A stretch of 64,000 bases of DNA from Heliocidaris tuberculata (GCA_025618425.1 CM046851.1:1903885-1967884), one strand, 5' to 3'. Shown: positions 1 to 11,147, counted from the stretch's first letter. Program-made: numbers and translations. The notes: generated by a model not told the origin, from the letters alone.

Positions 1-139
1 GGAGGTAGGCCGCGGATGAGGCGTCCCTCTGAATTGCTGACCCTGCAATATGTTCTATTTTGAGTTTACATTGTCTGTTGTCAAACACCGGGCAATCGCG
101 GCCTAAGTAATAGGTCTACCTGCGCTGTATAGATCTTCT

Positions 140-290
140 TCAATATTATACAGTTTTAAGTATTTATTTATTTACTTATTCATTAAAACATATATTTATA
201 CATGGGAACAAGATCAGTTATAGGACTGTTTTACATCTTGGTCCTGGTATTAAAAAAACATGAATATCAACATTGAGGTATAAAGATAGG
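140..290 (-). mobile_element. Possible retroelement 3' end
   Basis: Minus strand has ACCAAGATGTAAAACAGTCC, then GTTTTAATGAATAAGTAAAT with an AATA tail, in the style of non-LTR 3' ends. No coding sequence. Confidence 0.35.
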
Positions 291-779
291 TACAATAAGA
301 TAAATAATAATAACAAACAGGAGAAACCAATGGCAACACAAAAGTATGATAAATATAACAAATGAAAAACCTAACTGAAACATTCATTCATTTGAAAGCT
401 GACAGACTTATTGAACCTCCTCCTTGATTACATTAATCTATGATATAAAATACAATTAATAGAGAAAATGGAGGTAAAATGATAAGTGGTCTAATTGACG
501 ACTTTAAGTAAGGAATGGTGTATACATTTATTTTGTCATAATTTTTTTAAATGATAAGAAATTTAAACAAATATGAAATATTTTAAAGTTTTTTTTATAA
601 ATAATTTGTTATATTTACATTTAAAGCTATAAATTGATATTGCATTTTGAAGATCAAAGTACTAGTATGCAAGAGAGTGTAGCGACAGAGCGAGAAAATC
701 TCCCATCTTGAATAGTGAAAGTTTGCATTTTAGAGCACTTAAGAGCCTTAACAGGGTGTTGCAGCCGTTACGAGCTATA

Positions 780-905
780 CAATTTTTTTTTTCATTCTTC
801 AAAATTTCCCAGGGGGACGTGTCCCCCCGTCCCCCAGGGATCGTCGCCCCTACACTTATTGTATATCATAGAGATAGGGTGTTCCCTATCTCTGCCCCTG
901 GCTTT
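780..905. repeat. Fragment of GGGGGACGTGTCCCCC-type repeat
   Basis: GCCGTTACGAGCTATAC... followed by CAAAATTTCCCAGGGGGACG and CCCCC runs resembles the tandem unit at 6,360-7,215, so it is likely a piece of the same repeat family. Confidence 0.4.
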
Positions 906-1193
906 ACTTATTGCCTTACCTTTATCAGATTCCGTTTACCTCTACAAGGAATATTAAGAAACAATAACAGTATATGTTTAAAAAAAAAATCATTAGAAAA
1001 ACTGACGGATAATCACAAAGTCATTTCTCTTTATTTCTAGGAAGTTATTAGTGTTTCTCGATGTATCATGCACGGCTGGACGTCTCTGTAACCGTTATAT
1101 ACTTAACTACAAAAGCTTAAAAGTCAGAATGTGTCTTGGGGGTAAAATACTGATCCATAAGTCCGTCCTCTAAAACAAAAAAGTTCAGCTCAC

Positions 1194-1358
1194 CGTATAT
1201 GATCTTTCGTCGGTCTCGTAATCGAAACGCTTCATGGTCGTAATCTCGCCCGAGTCGGGATCGATGTTGAAATATTCCGAAGCCGGGTCGAGACCGAAGA
1301 CGATCTCTTCATCCGAGGTGGCGTCGATGTCGCATATGTGTTGAGGATGATCTATCTC
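1194..1358 (-). CDS. Exon 29: cadherin EC12 (last exon seen)
   Basis: Residues about 1245-1299: EIDHPQHICDIDATSDEEIV, then FGLDPASEYFNIDPDSGEIT and TMKRFDYETDERSYT. FNIDPDSGEIT and FDYETDERSYT are clear EC motifs. The donor is GTGAGC. The acceptor is a tandem AAGGAG site, so inclusion of the first Glu is optional. The coding sequence continues beyond the left edge. Confidence 0.92.
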
Positions 1359-1599
1359 CTTAAAGTAGAACAAATATTAATAAGAAAAATTGAAGATTTT
1401 TATTGCGCAATTCCGACACAAACTTATTTACCCTAAACTACCTACGACTTTACCTTCAATGTTAATATTAGGAACCTGATTTTAGCCGGGCTTAACATGT
1501 AAAGCTTTGGTAATTAGAGGCCAATGTACGTTTGAATCAATTATAGTGGTTTACCACCAGCGCTAAATACAGTACTTTGTTGCAATTGTCCAAAGTACT

Positions 1600-1815
1600 G
1601 CCGACAGGGGGCGCATACAGATAGATCGTATCGAAAGAGAGGTTGTGACATGCTTACACGAACGAGGACCGTGCTCAGTCCATAGTCAGTGATAGTCCAT
1701 AGTCAGTGATAGTCCATGTACAGATGGTCATAGGTTAAATCATGGCGCTCCAAGTACATGTAGTTCCCTCTCATGTACATTCTCTACATGAGGGAACTAT
1801 TTGGAGCTCCATGAA
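1600..1815. repeat. Small tandem repeat and palindrome
   Basis: AGTCCATAGTCAGTGAT occurs two to three times in tandem (1,675-1,725). It is followed by a palindrome at 1,741-1,813 (CATGGCGCTCCAAGTACATG / TTTGGAGCTCCATGA, with AGTTCCCTC/GAGGGAACT inside). Confidence 0.6.
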
Positions 1816-1957
1816 ATAACTGACCAATCAGAAGCGAATTTCGTTGTCTCGACTCTCTGCATGAAGAGCTCTGATTAGGTGCTTAATGCATGTAGCCATT
1901 TATGATTATACATCATCAGACAGAGGGTATATTTTACGGATTAGAGGATGAATGAAC

Positions 1958-2276
1958 TTGGCAATTCGATAATTACTGGAATGACCTAGCAACTGTATCA
2001 TTTCCCATAGCTACAACGAGAGCATTTGATTTGCTCTGCTCTGGCTACCTGTGCGCTCCCACCGACCATTTTCACGCAATGACGAGAAAGCACTACTTAA
2101 GCCGATAGTGAAAAAAAGGATATTGATCCTGATTGGTAGTATTTCATTATACATTAACATGTAGATAGATGTCTCGGCAGAAAACGTTAGTGTCCTGGGT
2201 GGGATTCGAACTCTTAACCAATTGATGCATGTTCCATGACACATCTACTGTATCTACAAGTTATCTCTTAAAAAAT
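1958..2276 (-). repeat. 319-bp dispersed repeat, copy A
   Basis: Appears base-for-base identical, in inverted orientation, to 5,759-6,077. On the strand read at copy B it contains GTTAAGAGTTCGAATCCCAC, an RNA polymerase III B-box-like sequence, so a shortened tRNA-derived SINE is possible. It lies in the intron between exons 29 and 28. Confidence 0.85.
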
Positions 2277-2279
2277 GGA

Positions 2280-3050
2280 ATAAATATAAAACAACAAAAA
2301 TAAGGATACTGCCTCACGTTTTTGGCAAAGCCATCAAGTTGTCAAAACCGAAAGGCAGTTCGAACTAAAAATACTTCACATGCACGTTGTATGAACGATT
2401 GTCAAAAATCGCCAACGAGAAAATCCCTTTACAACCCAATATTAATGGACAACTTCTTTCTCGTATTTTACCTGAGCGTGTCAGCAGGCAAAGTCATACA
2501 CAAAAACAGTAACACAAAATTGATGTGAAGTGGTAGCCTTAATAGGTTAGATAAACAATATTGGGACTAGCACTTGTATTTCGTTGTTGGTATTAGGTTT
2601 TGATATTACAATGGCTCAAGACTAATTCGTTAGGAAAGAAAGTTTACCTCTGATTTTGCGATTGCAATGTGAAAAAACGATCAAGATAATTTTGTTCATT
2701 AGTACATTAGTACATAATAGTAATTGTGAGTGTATCTTGAGGTTTTGAAATCATGAAAAGGATAAGATATTGACGAAATCTTACTGAAAATCACACACAG
2801 TGAACAGCACTGTACACAGGAATGCCTTCCTTAGAATACACACGCATGCGGCATGAAATTTTGGTCCAAATTTTAAAGATATTTCCTGCCATACTTCGAA
2901 TATCAGGGCATTTGAAGAGCAGTTCTTTTCACGGAACATTTCTACCATGGTACCCTTCCACAATGATATAAAAAATTGTGAAAGCTAATAAATTATTCTT
3001 TTTCATTTTCACAACACAACTTTCTCTTGAAAGATCATCAGCCAAGGATT
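2280..3050. other. Intron sequence, nothing recognised
   Basis: AT-rich intron between exons 29 and 28. Short open frames without splice or family support. Confidence 0.5.
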
Positions 3051-3054
3051 GTAA

Positions 3055-3205
3055 TTCCGAACAGATTGTATTACCGAACGTGTACAGTTAAGCGCCTAAA
3101 ATGTGTTTTCATACGCGTAGGATTACGCGTATGAAAACCACACTAATGAAACAAAGGTTGTGTCTTTTTCCCATAGGTTTCACACGTTCGGAAATGCAGT
3201 ACCTT
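3055..3205. repeat. Foldback element with 17-bp palindrome
   Basis: The core GTTTTCATACGCGTA and TACGCGTATGAAAAC are separated by 4 bases (3,105-3,141). Outer ends ACCGAACGTGT and ACACGTTCGG are also inverted, suggesting a small MITE. Confidence 0.6.
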
Positions 3206-3421
3206 TTTCAAGGGACCAAAACGCCGCGTCGTTGGGAAGGGGTTCACTCGGAAGGGAATATATCGTATTAAATATACGTTGTTGTTTTAAAATTCCATCA
3301 ACTTCTTTTTCTGTAGGACTTTGAGCATTCATTATGTAAGTTTGACAGATATTTGTTTGATATTTTATTTGCTATCGTTGATTTTCTGAAAAGTGTTCGG
3401 ACACTGGATCAACCACCATAC

Positions 3422-3648
3422 CTCTTCGATTTTCACCGTGTCATCGCAGTCTTTGGTGATCTCAGGTGGGTCGACGACAGGAATGGTCTGATCGATGTCA
3501 ACATTGATTAACACTACAGCGGTATCATTGAGGGGATCGATGGCCTTATCCATCACCATGACAACTAGTCTGAAGGTGCCTGCTTTGATATTGTTGAGGT
3601 TTTCTGTTGTCGTGGTCACTCTACCATTCAGGTTCACTTCGAAGTAGT
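3422..3648 (-). CDS. Exon 28: EC11 body and EC11/EC12 linker
   Basis: Residues about 1169-1244: DYFEVNLNGRVTTTTENLNN, then IKAGTFRLVVMVMDKAIDPL, and later VDIDQTIPVVDPPEITKDCD. The linker is again non-standard (DIDQTIPVVDPPEI). Acceptor CCTTTGCAG, donor GTATGG. Confidence 0.9.
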
Positions 3649-3709
3649 CTGCAAAGGGAAAAGGAGAGGAAGAAATTGATTTCACATGTTTAATCCAATC
3701 CATAAAGTA

Positions 3710-4900
3710 TTTGGTTCAGTGCTTGTCCATTGCAGATACATGTATATGCGCTTAATCGCAGTTTGTTTTACAAAAAGATATGAATGAATAAACTTATTTC
3801 ATTTGTTCTTTATTCGCTTTAAAAAGCACATATAAAAATACAGAAATACATAAATATATGCATGTACAAAAAAACAACAAATAACAACAACAGTATATTC
3901 AGTCTTTTACATAAATGTACATTCGCAGTACTATGTATCATTTAAAATATATAAATCGATGGACGAATGAATGAATGAATGGTAAATTAAAACAAATAAA
4001 TGAATAAATGAATGAATGAATAAATGAATAAATCAATAAATCAATGAATCAAGATTGAATAAAAATAAATGACCATCAAATTCATTTTCCATCAAAGAAA
4101 ATGTTATCAGACCATGTCACTGTCAAAAACGTACTGGAAGGAGCAAAGAAGGGAAGTAGACCTTGAGTCAGAATGTTAGAATATACAAGTAAACACAATT
4201 TTATTTAATCAAAAAGAACCAAGAAAAAATGAACGTATCTCATCATCACAATAATCTTTAGATTTCAATCATTGACTTAATGTAGATGAAGTATTATAAA
4301 TAAAAGAATTGGAAAAATATTGCATTTTTGTCCATTGATTTTCGCGTTATTACAAATCAACCTCCCTCCAAATTTCAACGCTTCATCTGTATTGAGAAAT
4401 ACGTCCCATCTAGGATATTTTCATCATAAGAAAACTGCTTCATAAGTGTTCAAATATCAGAGTACTTCCGAGTATAATAAATATATTAATACATTGGCGA
4501 GTTAGCAAAAAAAAAAGAAGAAAGAATCAAACAAACAAACAAACAAACAAACAAACAAAGAAAAAACCCTCATTATTTCCAATGTAATCAAACAACTTCA
4601 AAACCGCCTTAACAAAAAATACCCCTAACGTGGGAGGTCTCAGCTTCTCTTCATATTGGCAAAATGCATTTTATCATTGTATAAAGACGGTTGCAAATGG
4701 AGAAAGTAAATGATGAACATTAGAAATTACACAAAAGTATGAACTTTAGGCGCAGAAGGAGACACTAGCGAATTTTAATAGGAAGGGATATAACTGGCCT
4801 CTTGTCACACCCGAAGTACACAAAAGAAAAATTGTGCGCCCCCTTCAAATTTCCAGTCCAAATGTCAAATGCTGGACCAAGAAAACGCCTGAAAGAGTTT
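3710..4900. other. Intron sequence with AATGAATA repeats
   Basis: (GAAT)n/(AAAT)n at 3,965-4,070 and (AAAC)n at 4,528-4,560. Otherwise nothing recognised. Confidence 0.5.
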
Positions 4901-5074
4901 GATAACCTTTTTTTTTTTTTGCTTGTCAGAACTTTTTTTCTAAATTGCTCCTCTGGCTTAAGAAAAATTGCCCCTAAAGGAGAACAGGGTCCTGGTGCTC
5001 GCTGAAAAAAAAGAAATCAAGTGTGCCCTTTCTTACTCTCTAAAATGTGAAGAGTTGGAAATTCACTTTTTTCT

Positions 5075-5220
5075 GGGCCCCGAGTCATAAAACTTGTTAT
5101 CAATAACAAGTTACGATATTGTTATAAGCTACTGAAATCCTTGAATCTGACTGGCTGAGAGCAAAGTTGTCATAGAAATGGGTCAGTTGTCATTGATAAC
5201 AAGTTTTATGAAACGGGGCA
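5075..5220. mobile_element. MITE, TTTCATAAAACTTGTTAT family, copy 1
   Basis: Inverted ends GGGCCCC..TCATAAAACTTG and AAGTTTTATGAAACGGGGC surround a centre with ATCTGACTGGCTGAGAGCAA. Non-autonomous, about 145 bp. Confidence 0.8.
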
Positions 5221-5404
5221 CAGGAGTTACATTAGGAATCACTTCGTTTGGAGTAGAATCCACCCTCAACAGAACGATTTAAACACTGCTTTCGCACTGA
5301 CTGCACTTTAATTTGGAGTGGATTGAATTACAAATGGAAGTGATTCTTATTATTCCTCCTATTACTACTAAAGATTTTCATGATGCTTGAACGCATGAAC
5401 ATAC

Positions 5405-5606
5405 CGGAAATATTTCCAGAATTGACCTCTGTCTCGCTGACCTCAGAGAATATCATTTCGCCTGTGGCAAAACTAGGAGAGTCGTAATCGGTTGCGTCGT
5501 TGCTGAGGTCGATGATTAAAAGCATCGAATCGGTGGTGATGTTGACAATGTAGACGTCCAACCCGAATTCCGGGGCCTGGTTCAAACCCGTAACAACTAT
5601 GCTCAC
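5405..5606 (-). CDS. Exon 27: EC10/EC11 linker and EC11 start
   Basis: Residues about 1102-1169: VSIVVTGLNQAPEFGLDVYI, then VNITTDSMLLIIDLSNDATD and on to EVNSGNIS. The linker TGLNQAPEF lacks the Asp and Asn calcium ligands. Acceptor CTACAACAG, donor GTATG. The exon lies inside the segment flanked by a perfect 319-bp inverted repeat. Confidence 0.9.
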
Positions 5607-5663
5607 CTGTTGTAGAACAACATAGATATATAGCATTATATCACAACCATGATAATAATAATA

Positions 5664-5758
5664 ATTCAGTTTCTGTTTCAGTTTCAGTTTATTTCACATA
5701 ATAAATCACATAAATGGAACATAAACAACGACTGTTGCATTATAACAAATTACAAGTT
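5664..5758 (-). mobile_element. Short retroelement 3' end, same tail as at 32.4 kb
   Basis: Minus strand has GTGAAATAAACTGAAACTGA and a further AAACTG. Severely 5'-truncated. Directly abuts the 319-bp repeat at 5,759. Confidence 0.5.
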
Positions 5759-6077
5759 ATTTTTTAAGAGATAACTTGTAGATACAGTAGATGTGTCATG
5801 GAACATGCATCAATTGGTTAAGAGTTCGAATCCCACCCAGGACACTAACGTTTTCTGCCGAGACATCTATCTACATGTTAATGTATAATGAAATACTACC
5901 AATCAGGATCAATATCCTTTTTTTCACTATCGGCTTAAGTAGTGCTTTCTCGTCATTGCGTGAAAATGGTCGGTGGGAGCGCACAGGTAGCCAGAGCAGA
6001 GCAAATCAAATGCTCTCGTTGTAGCTATGGGAAATGATACAGTTGCTAGGTCATTCCAGTAATTATCGAATTGCCAA
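5759..6077 (+). repeat. 319-bp dispersed repeat, copy B
   Basis: Inverted partner of copy A. Together the two bracket exons 28 and 27. It ends GAATTGCCAA without an A-rich tail. Copy identity implies recent insertion or gene conversion. Confidence 0.85.
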
Positions 6078-6269
6078 TGCATCAAATGGCACTTACCATC
6101 ATGAATATTTGTCACTAAAATATTGTGCAACATAAGTTAGAAGAAAAAAATGAAATATTGCGTGCAAAGTTATCCAAATTACGGTTTGAAAGTATCTGTA
6201 GGGATAACCGACCTGTCCGGACACGCAATGAGTTGGTATGTATTCTCATAATCCATTTAACAGGGGTCC

Positions 6270-7295
6270 ATAGGCGTAGCCAGGGGGGGCCAAGGGGGCA
6301 CTGGCCCCCCTATTCAGCCCCTAAAAAAAAAAATTTAAAGCGAAAGCGAAAAAGCGGGAGAAGTGAGACAAAAAAGCCTAAAAAGGCGGTACAAGCCGTT
6401 ATCTTTCAATCAAAATTTGCTAAATCGTCAAAATTTTCGCGTTTAGGGATAAGGGAATAACTCCCCCTCCCTTTACCCACACCTATTATATACAGTAAAA
6501 TATTGCGTCCAAATTATTGAAAAGCAGTCAGGGCGTCGAACCATAACTTTCCGCCTAAAAAAATTGTTTGCTACGAGCTGTTATCTTTCACTCAAATTTG
6601 TTAAAACGTCAGAGTTTTCGCGCTTCGCGCGGAAGGGGGAAATGTTCCCCCCTCCCAGCACCCACCCCTGTTACAGTGCATTATTGCGTCCAAATTATTA
6701 AAAAGCAGTCCGGGCGTCGAACTAACTTTCCGCCAAAAAAAAAGGTGCTACGAGCCGTTATCGTTCTCTCAAATTTGCTATAAAACGTCAGAGCTTTCGC
6801 GCTTCGTATAATCTTCATATTTATCATTTTGTTGTATGGAGGTCACACAAATAAGGCATATGGCATCGTCATTATGTCTGATTCAAGAAGGATGAAAATA
6901 CAGTTAATCAATAATTTTTTACGAACTTCTATTTGCATCACTCCTAATGTCAGATCCATAACTTTAACCTCCAAACATTTCCCTGCACCCACCCCTGTTA
7001 CATACAGTGCAGTATTGCTTCCAAATAATTGAAAAGCAGTCCGGGAGTCGAACTAACTTCCCGCCTAAAAAAGGTGCTGTGAGCCGTTATCTTTCTCTCA
7101 AATTTGCTATAAAACGTCATACCTTTCGCGCTTCGCGTGGGAGGGGGGAACTCCCCCTTCCCTGCACCCACCCCCCTTGGGAGCACGCTTCGCGTTCTCA
7201 AACCCAACCCCCCTAAAATGAAATCCTGGCTACGCGGTTGGATCCTTCAAGTTTGCCCCCCCCCCTACTGAAAAATCCTGGCTACGCCAGTGCAG
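6270..7295. repeat. Composite repeat with ~180-bp tandem units
   Basis: Bounded by GGCGTAGCCAGGGGGG and CCTGGCTACGCC, which are inverted. Inside are four tandem units of about 180 bp, each with CAGTCCGGGCGTCGAAC, GAGCCGTTATCTTTC, TTTCGCGCTTCGCG and CCCTGCACCCACCCC. Unit 3 is interrupted by the 174-bp block at 6,806-6,979. Confidence 0.75.
6806..6979 (+). repeat. 174-bp block duplicated from intron upstream of exon 26
   Basis: Nearly identical, in the same orientation, to 8,888-9,061 (starts GTATAATCTTCATATTTATC, ends TTTAACCTCCAAACATT). Here it replaces the GTGGGAGGGGGAACTCCCCC portion of one tandem unit. Confidence 0.85.
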
Positions 7296-7424
7296 GGGTA
7301 TGTAACATAAAGAGATACAATCAATCCTACGATCAATTGCAACTCTTCAGTACATGGTTTGCCATAGAATTACGATTGATATCAATCGTAAGATTGATTT
7401 ATCTCTTTATGTTACAGACCCCAG
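7296..7424. mobile_element. Foldback MITE
   Basis: Inverted ends TGTAACATAAAGAGATA and TATCTCTTTATGTTACA, with a second inner palindrome (ATCAATCCTACGAT and ATCGTAAGATTGAT). About 130 bp. Confidence 0.75.
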
Positions 7425-7499
7425 GTTTGAGAAGGATCGGGTATATATCATGGAGAAATTATTCAAAAACAAGCTGTGATTTAGAGACTCTCGTTAGGC

Positions 7500-7645
7500 C
7501 TATGAGTTTATTTGATTGTTGTAGTAGTTGTTGTTGGTGGTTGTGGTTTGTTTGTTTGTTTGTTTTGTTTTGTTTTGTTTTGTTTGTTTTGTTTTGTTGT
7601 TGTTGGGTTTTTTTTTTTTTTTTTTTTTTTTTGGGGGGGGGGGGT
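7500..7645. repeat. TTG/TTTTG repeats, poly-T and poly-G
   Basis: GTT and TTTTG microsatellite running into about 26 T, then 12 G. Confidence 0.95.
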
Positions 7646-7869
7646 GAATATTGTCATTAGCTCTCATAACCAACTGTTCCTTCGTTTCAATAACAATTTT
7701 GTGATTTTTGCTTTTTGATGTGATCCCCCCAAGTCATTTGTTGGGCTAGATAAATAGGACCTTGCTTGACTTACAACCACAACCCCCTGCCCCCTTCCAC
7801 ACAGACACACACGCTCACGCACGCTCATGCGCGTCACATACATACACACACACACACATACATGTGCGC

Positions 7870-8120
7870 GCATAAGAACCGATGACATCTTTTTCAACCT
7901 AGAATTTGACCGCATAACCGATGACCTGTGTGTGTAGAATTCAACCGCATAACCGATGACCCGTCTGAAATTTTTCTATACAACCGACGACTTGTTCGCG
8001 TAACACTAACTGATGACCTACCCCTATATGCAAAAGCATGTAATTTGGGTCTCACTGCGCAGGTCTGCAAACCGATGACGTCATCGGTTCGCTGTGTGTC
8101 ATCGGTCCGAATGTACAGTT
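7870..8120. repeat. Cluster of ACCGATGAC motifs with a CRE-like palindrome
   Basis: ACCGATGAC or one-mismatch variants occur about seven times. Towards the right end the motif turns round (GTCATCGGT). The meeting point is the 18-bp perfect palindrome ACCGATGACGTCATCGGT near 8,073-8,090, which contains TGACGTCA. Confidence 0.7.
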
Positions 8121-8144
8121 CATGCCTATGTCATCGCTTTAAAT

Positions 8145-8415
8145 GGGCGCACATACGCACACACACACACACACACGCACACACACACAGTCTTTTTTGC
8201 CTTTACTCTCGAGGACAGCTATTGTTCCTCTATTATTCTCCTGTCCTCGGAAAGCTGACGGAATAAGGCTCAAATCTATTGTTTGGCGTCCGAGGACTAT
8301 TGTTCAACTTCCGAGGACTATTGTTCTCAGGAATTTTTCTTTGTTCACCGTCCTCGCTCATACGGCTATACCTGTCCACACGCACACACACACACGCACA
8401 CACACACAAATAATT
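8145..8415. repeat. CA repeats and CCGAGGACTATTGTTC tandem motif
   Basis: CA-rich tracts at 8,150-8,190 and 8,378-8,410 flank three copies of (C)GAGGAC(AG)CTATTGTTC. Confidence 0.65.
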
Positions 8416-8684
8416 TCTTTGTGCCACTGGATTTGTAGAATATTAAGTTCTTGACGAAACATCAATGGAAAAAGGAAGCATTCTCTAAGATGGTGTGTAA
8501 GTAAGAAAAAGCAGAGAAACACAGCGTGTGAAATGGAGAGGATAAATAGAAGATCTACTTGAAAGGTAGTAGCATAGTACAACAGATCACAAAATAGATG
8601 GCAATTTTTCGATGTTTGCTGGCATGTTATATATTTTCTCTCCTCCCTCCCCTTCGCCAGATCCATCGCTCTTTCTTGTCTTAC

Positions 8685-8836
8685 CGTTGTAGTCTCGTTC
8701 ACTTCTGGGTCAGACTGGTTATACGCACTCACAAGTAGAACATGCTTCCCTTCCATGACATTGTTTGTAGGAGAAATTTCTCCAGTCTGATCATTGATAG
8801 TGAAATTCTGGGATGGCCGCTCATCGTCCATCATAT
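8685..8836 (-). CDS. Exon 26: cadherin EC10, C-terminal part
   Basis: Residues about 1051-1101: DMMDDERPSQNFTINDQTGE, then ISPTNNVMEGKHVLLVSAYN and QSDPEVNETTT. FTINDQTGEIS is the standard EC turn, but the following LDRE motif is replaced by NNVMEGK. Acceptor CCAATGTAG, donor GTAAG. Confidence 0.9.
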
Positions 8837-8887
8837 CTACATTGGAATGTGAAAGATCAAACGACAAACTTTTGATGAACTGCACAA

Positions 8888-9061
8888 GTATAATCTTCAT
8901 ATTTATCATTTTGTTGTATGGAGGTCACACAAATAAGGCATATGGCATCGTCATTATGTCTGATTCAAGAAGGATGGAAATACAGTTAATCAATAATTTT
9001 TTTACGAACTGCCATTTGCATCACTCCTAATGTCAGATCCGTAACTTTAACCTCCAAACAT
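8888..9061 (+). repeat. 174-bp block, intronic partner of 6,806-6,979
   Basis: Second copy, 52 bp upstream (in gene sense) of exon 26's acceptor. About five differences between the copies. No exon is inside it. Confidence 0.85.
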
Positions 9062-9331
9062 TGTTTCAATTTGTTCGGGGAGAAATAAGTTTAAAAGAGG
9101 GAATAAACAGTATATGAACAATTGAGGAAAGGGCCGAAATTATGAAATCTTCGGAAATTATACCAAAGACTTAATTGTGAATAAAACACGATATGTACTT
9201 GTACATCACTTCTATATGATATGGAAAAAAACGCGATCTCTTTCAAAACTGATTTGAAATACTAGTTAAAAGCCGTGAAAGCTGTCTTCAGCAGGTTATA
9301 GACTAACTTGTGATTTCTTACATGTGTCCTC

Positions 9332-9434
9332 TACACTCTCTAAAAAATCGAGTGATCGATGACTTTGACTTGGGGTGAAAATAAGTGAAAATCAAAAAGA
9401 GTGAAAATTCACCCTTTTCTTTTTAGAGAGCACT
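9332..9434. mobile_element. Short MITE with CACTCTCTAAAAA ends
   Basis: ACACTCTCTAAAAAATCGAG at the left and TTTCTTTTTAGAGAGCACTC at the right, inverted. GAGTGAAAATTCACCC lies inside. Resembles the TA-flanked element at 61,029. Confidence 0.55.
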
Positions 9435-9779
9435 CGATAATCTATCCTAAACTAGCGATCACTAACGTGCTTCCGGGGAGTGAAAATTTTATTTTAGAGA
9501 GAGAACATAGAGTGCGTGTGAAATATATTGTACGCGGAAGGGACTTCATTCTGTATTATTATTGAAGGAAATACATGTATAGACAATAAAGTGCACAAAG
9601 CTTTCGCGGTGTCTCTCAGGCACTTGGGTTTAAAAATGACCATCACCTCTTAAACTGAGTTGATTTCTTCGAGAAAATTCTCCCCAAGGTTACTTTCAAC
9701 ATGCAGTTCTTGGGGGGGGGGGGGGGTAGAGCCTTCTCTCATACCGTTCCTTTCTTTGGCTTTGGAACAAGCACACACT

Positions 9780-10242
9780 CCCTGCCGAAAAGAACACAGT
9801 GTCCCACAGTGTGTTCACAGTGTGAAACACAATATGAAATCATCTTCACACTGTTAAATTCGAGCGTTTTAACATTGTGAATCAAATCTTCACATTATGA
9901 GCAAGTAGATTCACACTGTGAAATCGAACATCACTATGTAAACACTCTGTGGTAAATCACACTGTCGAGGTGTCCACAGTGTGAAATCATCTTCACACTG
10001 TTAAATTCGAGCGTTTTAACATTGTGAATCACATCTTCACATTGTGAGCAAGTAAATTCACACTGTGAAATCGAACATCACTATATAAACACTCTGTGGT
10101 AAATCACACTGTCGAGGTGTCCAAAGTGTGAAATCATCTTCACACTGTTAAATTCGAGCGTTTTAACATTGTGAATCACATCTTCACACAGAGTCGACTA
10201 TGTGAACACACTGTGGGACACTGTGTTCTTTCCGGCAGTGCT
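9780..10242. mobile_element. MITE-like element with internal 150-bp tandem repeats
   Basis: Ends CTGCCGAAAAGAACACAGTG and CACTGTGTTCTTTCCGGCAG are inverted repeats of about 40 bp. The interior is about 2.5 copies of a 150-bp unit (GAAATCATCTTCACACTGTT, AAATTCGAGCGTTTTAACAT), rich in CACAGTGTGA palindromes. Confidence 0.8.
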
Positions 10243-10488
10243 GCCTGCCCTCAGCAAATTCAAAGCTGTTCTAAAACTCACTCCTTTCCTAAACAGTTCC
10301 CTTAAATCACGATAGTGCAATTTACACATCACTTATTGACTGTGTTGTTCTTGTATTTTATTCCTTACTTTGTGTTTGTACATTATTATTTTGATATGTA
10401 TGCTATATTCTATTCTTTAGTGTAAGATATATGGTTTGTAGAGCACCATAAGCAGTATACCTGACGGATACTGGCGCTATATAAATAT

Positions 10489-10740
<252 letters not shown>

Positions 10741-11147
10741 AGGCGAATGTTGCACCCGATAACAGTCTCGACAGGTTTTGTTTCATTGTGTATAATATGG
10801 GCTGCAAAAGGACATACACTGCTTAATTTAAGATAATCTAGAGCAATCTAAGATTACCTTAGGATGCGTCTAGAGCTCGCTTTTTCCGGCCACAATCAGC
10901 GTGTAGATACGCGTTTGGGTCAAAATACCGTTGTGTTTGCAAAAAAAATGGTTTGAAAACACATCTTCAAAACTCACTCAGTGCGGTTCATGCACGAATC
11001 CCATGGCACAGCCCTAATTTGGCTAGAAACGGGATATCGTGAAAATGTTTCAAAACTGTTTTTCATAACCGTATTTTAAAAGTGCTGATTATGGCTTCTC
11101 AGTTGAGCTATAAAAGTCCCTAAGATAATCTAAGAGTTAGTGATCAC

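Noticed and set aside
1..42. Possible next cadherin exon after a CAG acceptor at the window edge
   Set aside because: In the required phase the reading is GQQFRGTPHPRPTS, which does not continue an EC repeat. Another frame looks better but breaks phase.
2011..2244. 77-residue open frame present twice (also 5,791-6,024)
   Set aside because: The two copies are the same 319-bp repeat. The peptide matches no family, and a B-box-like motif explains part of it.
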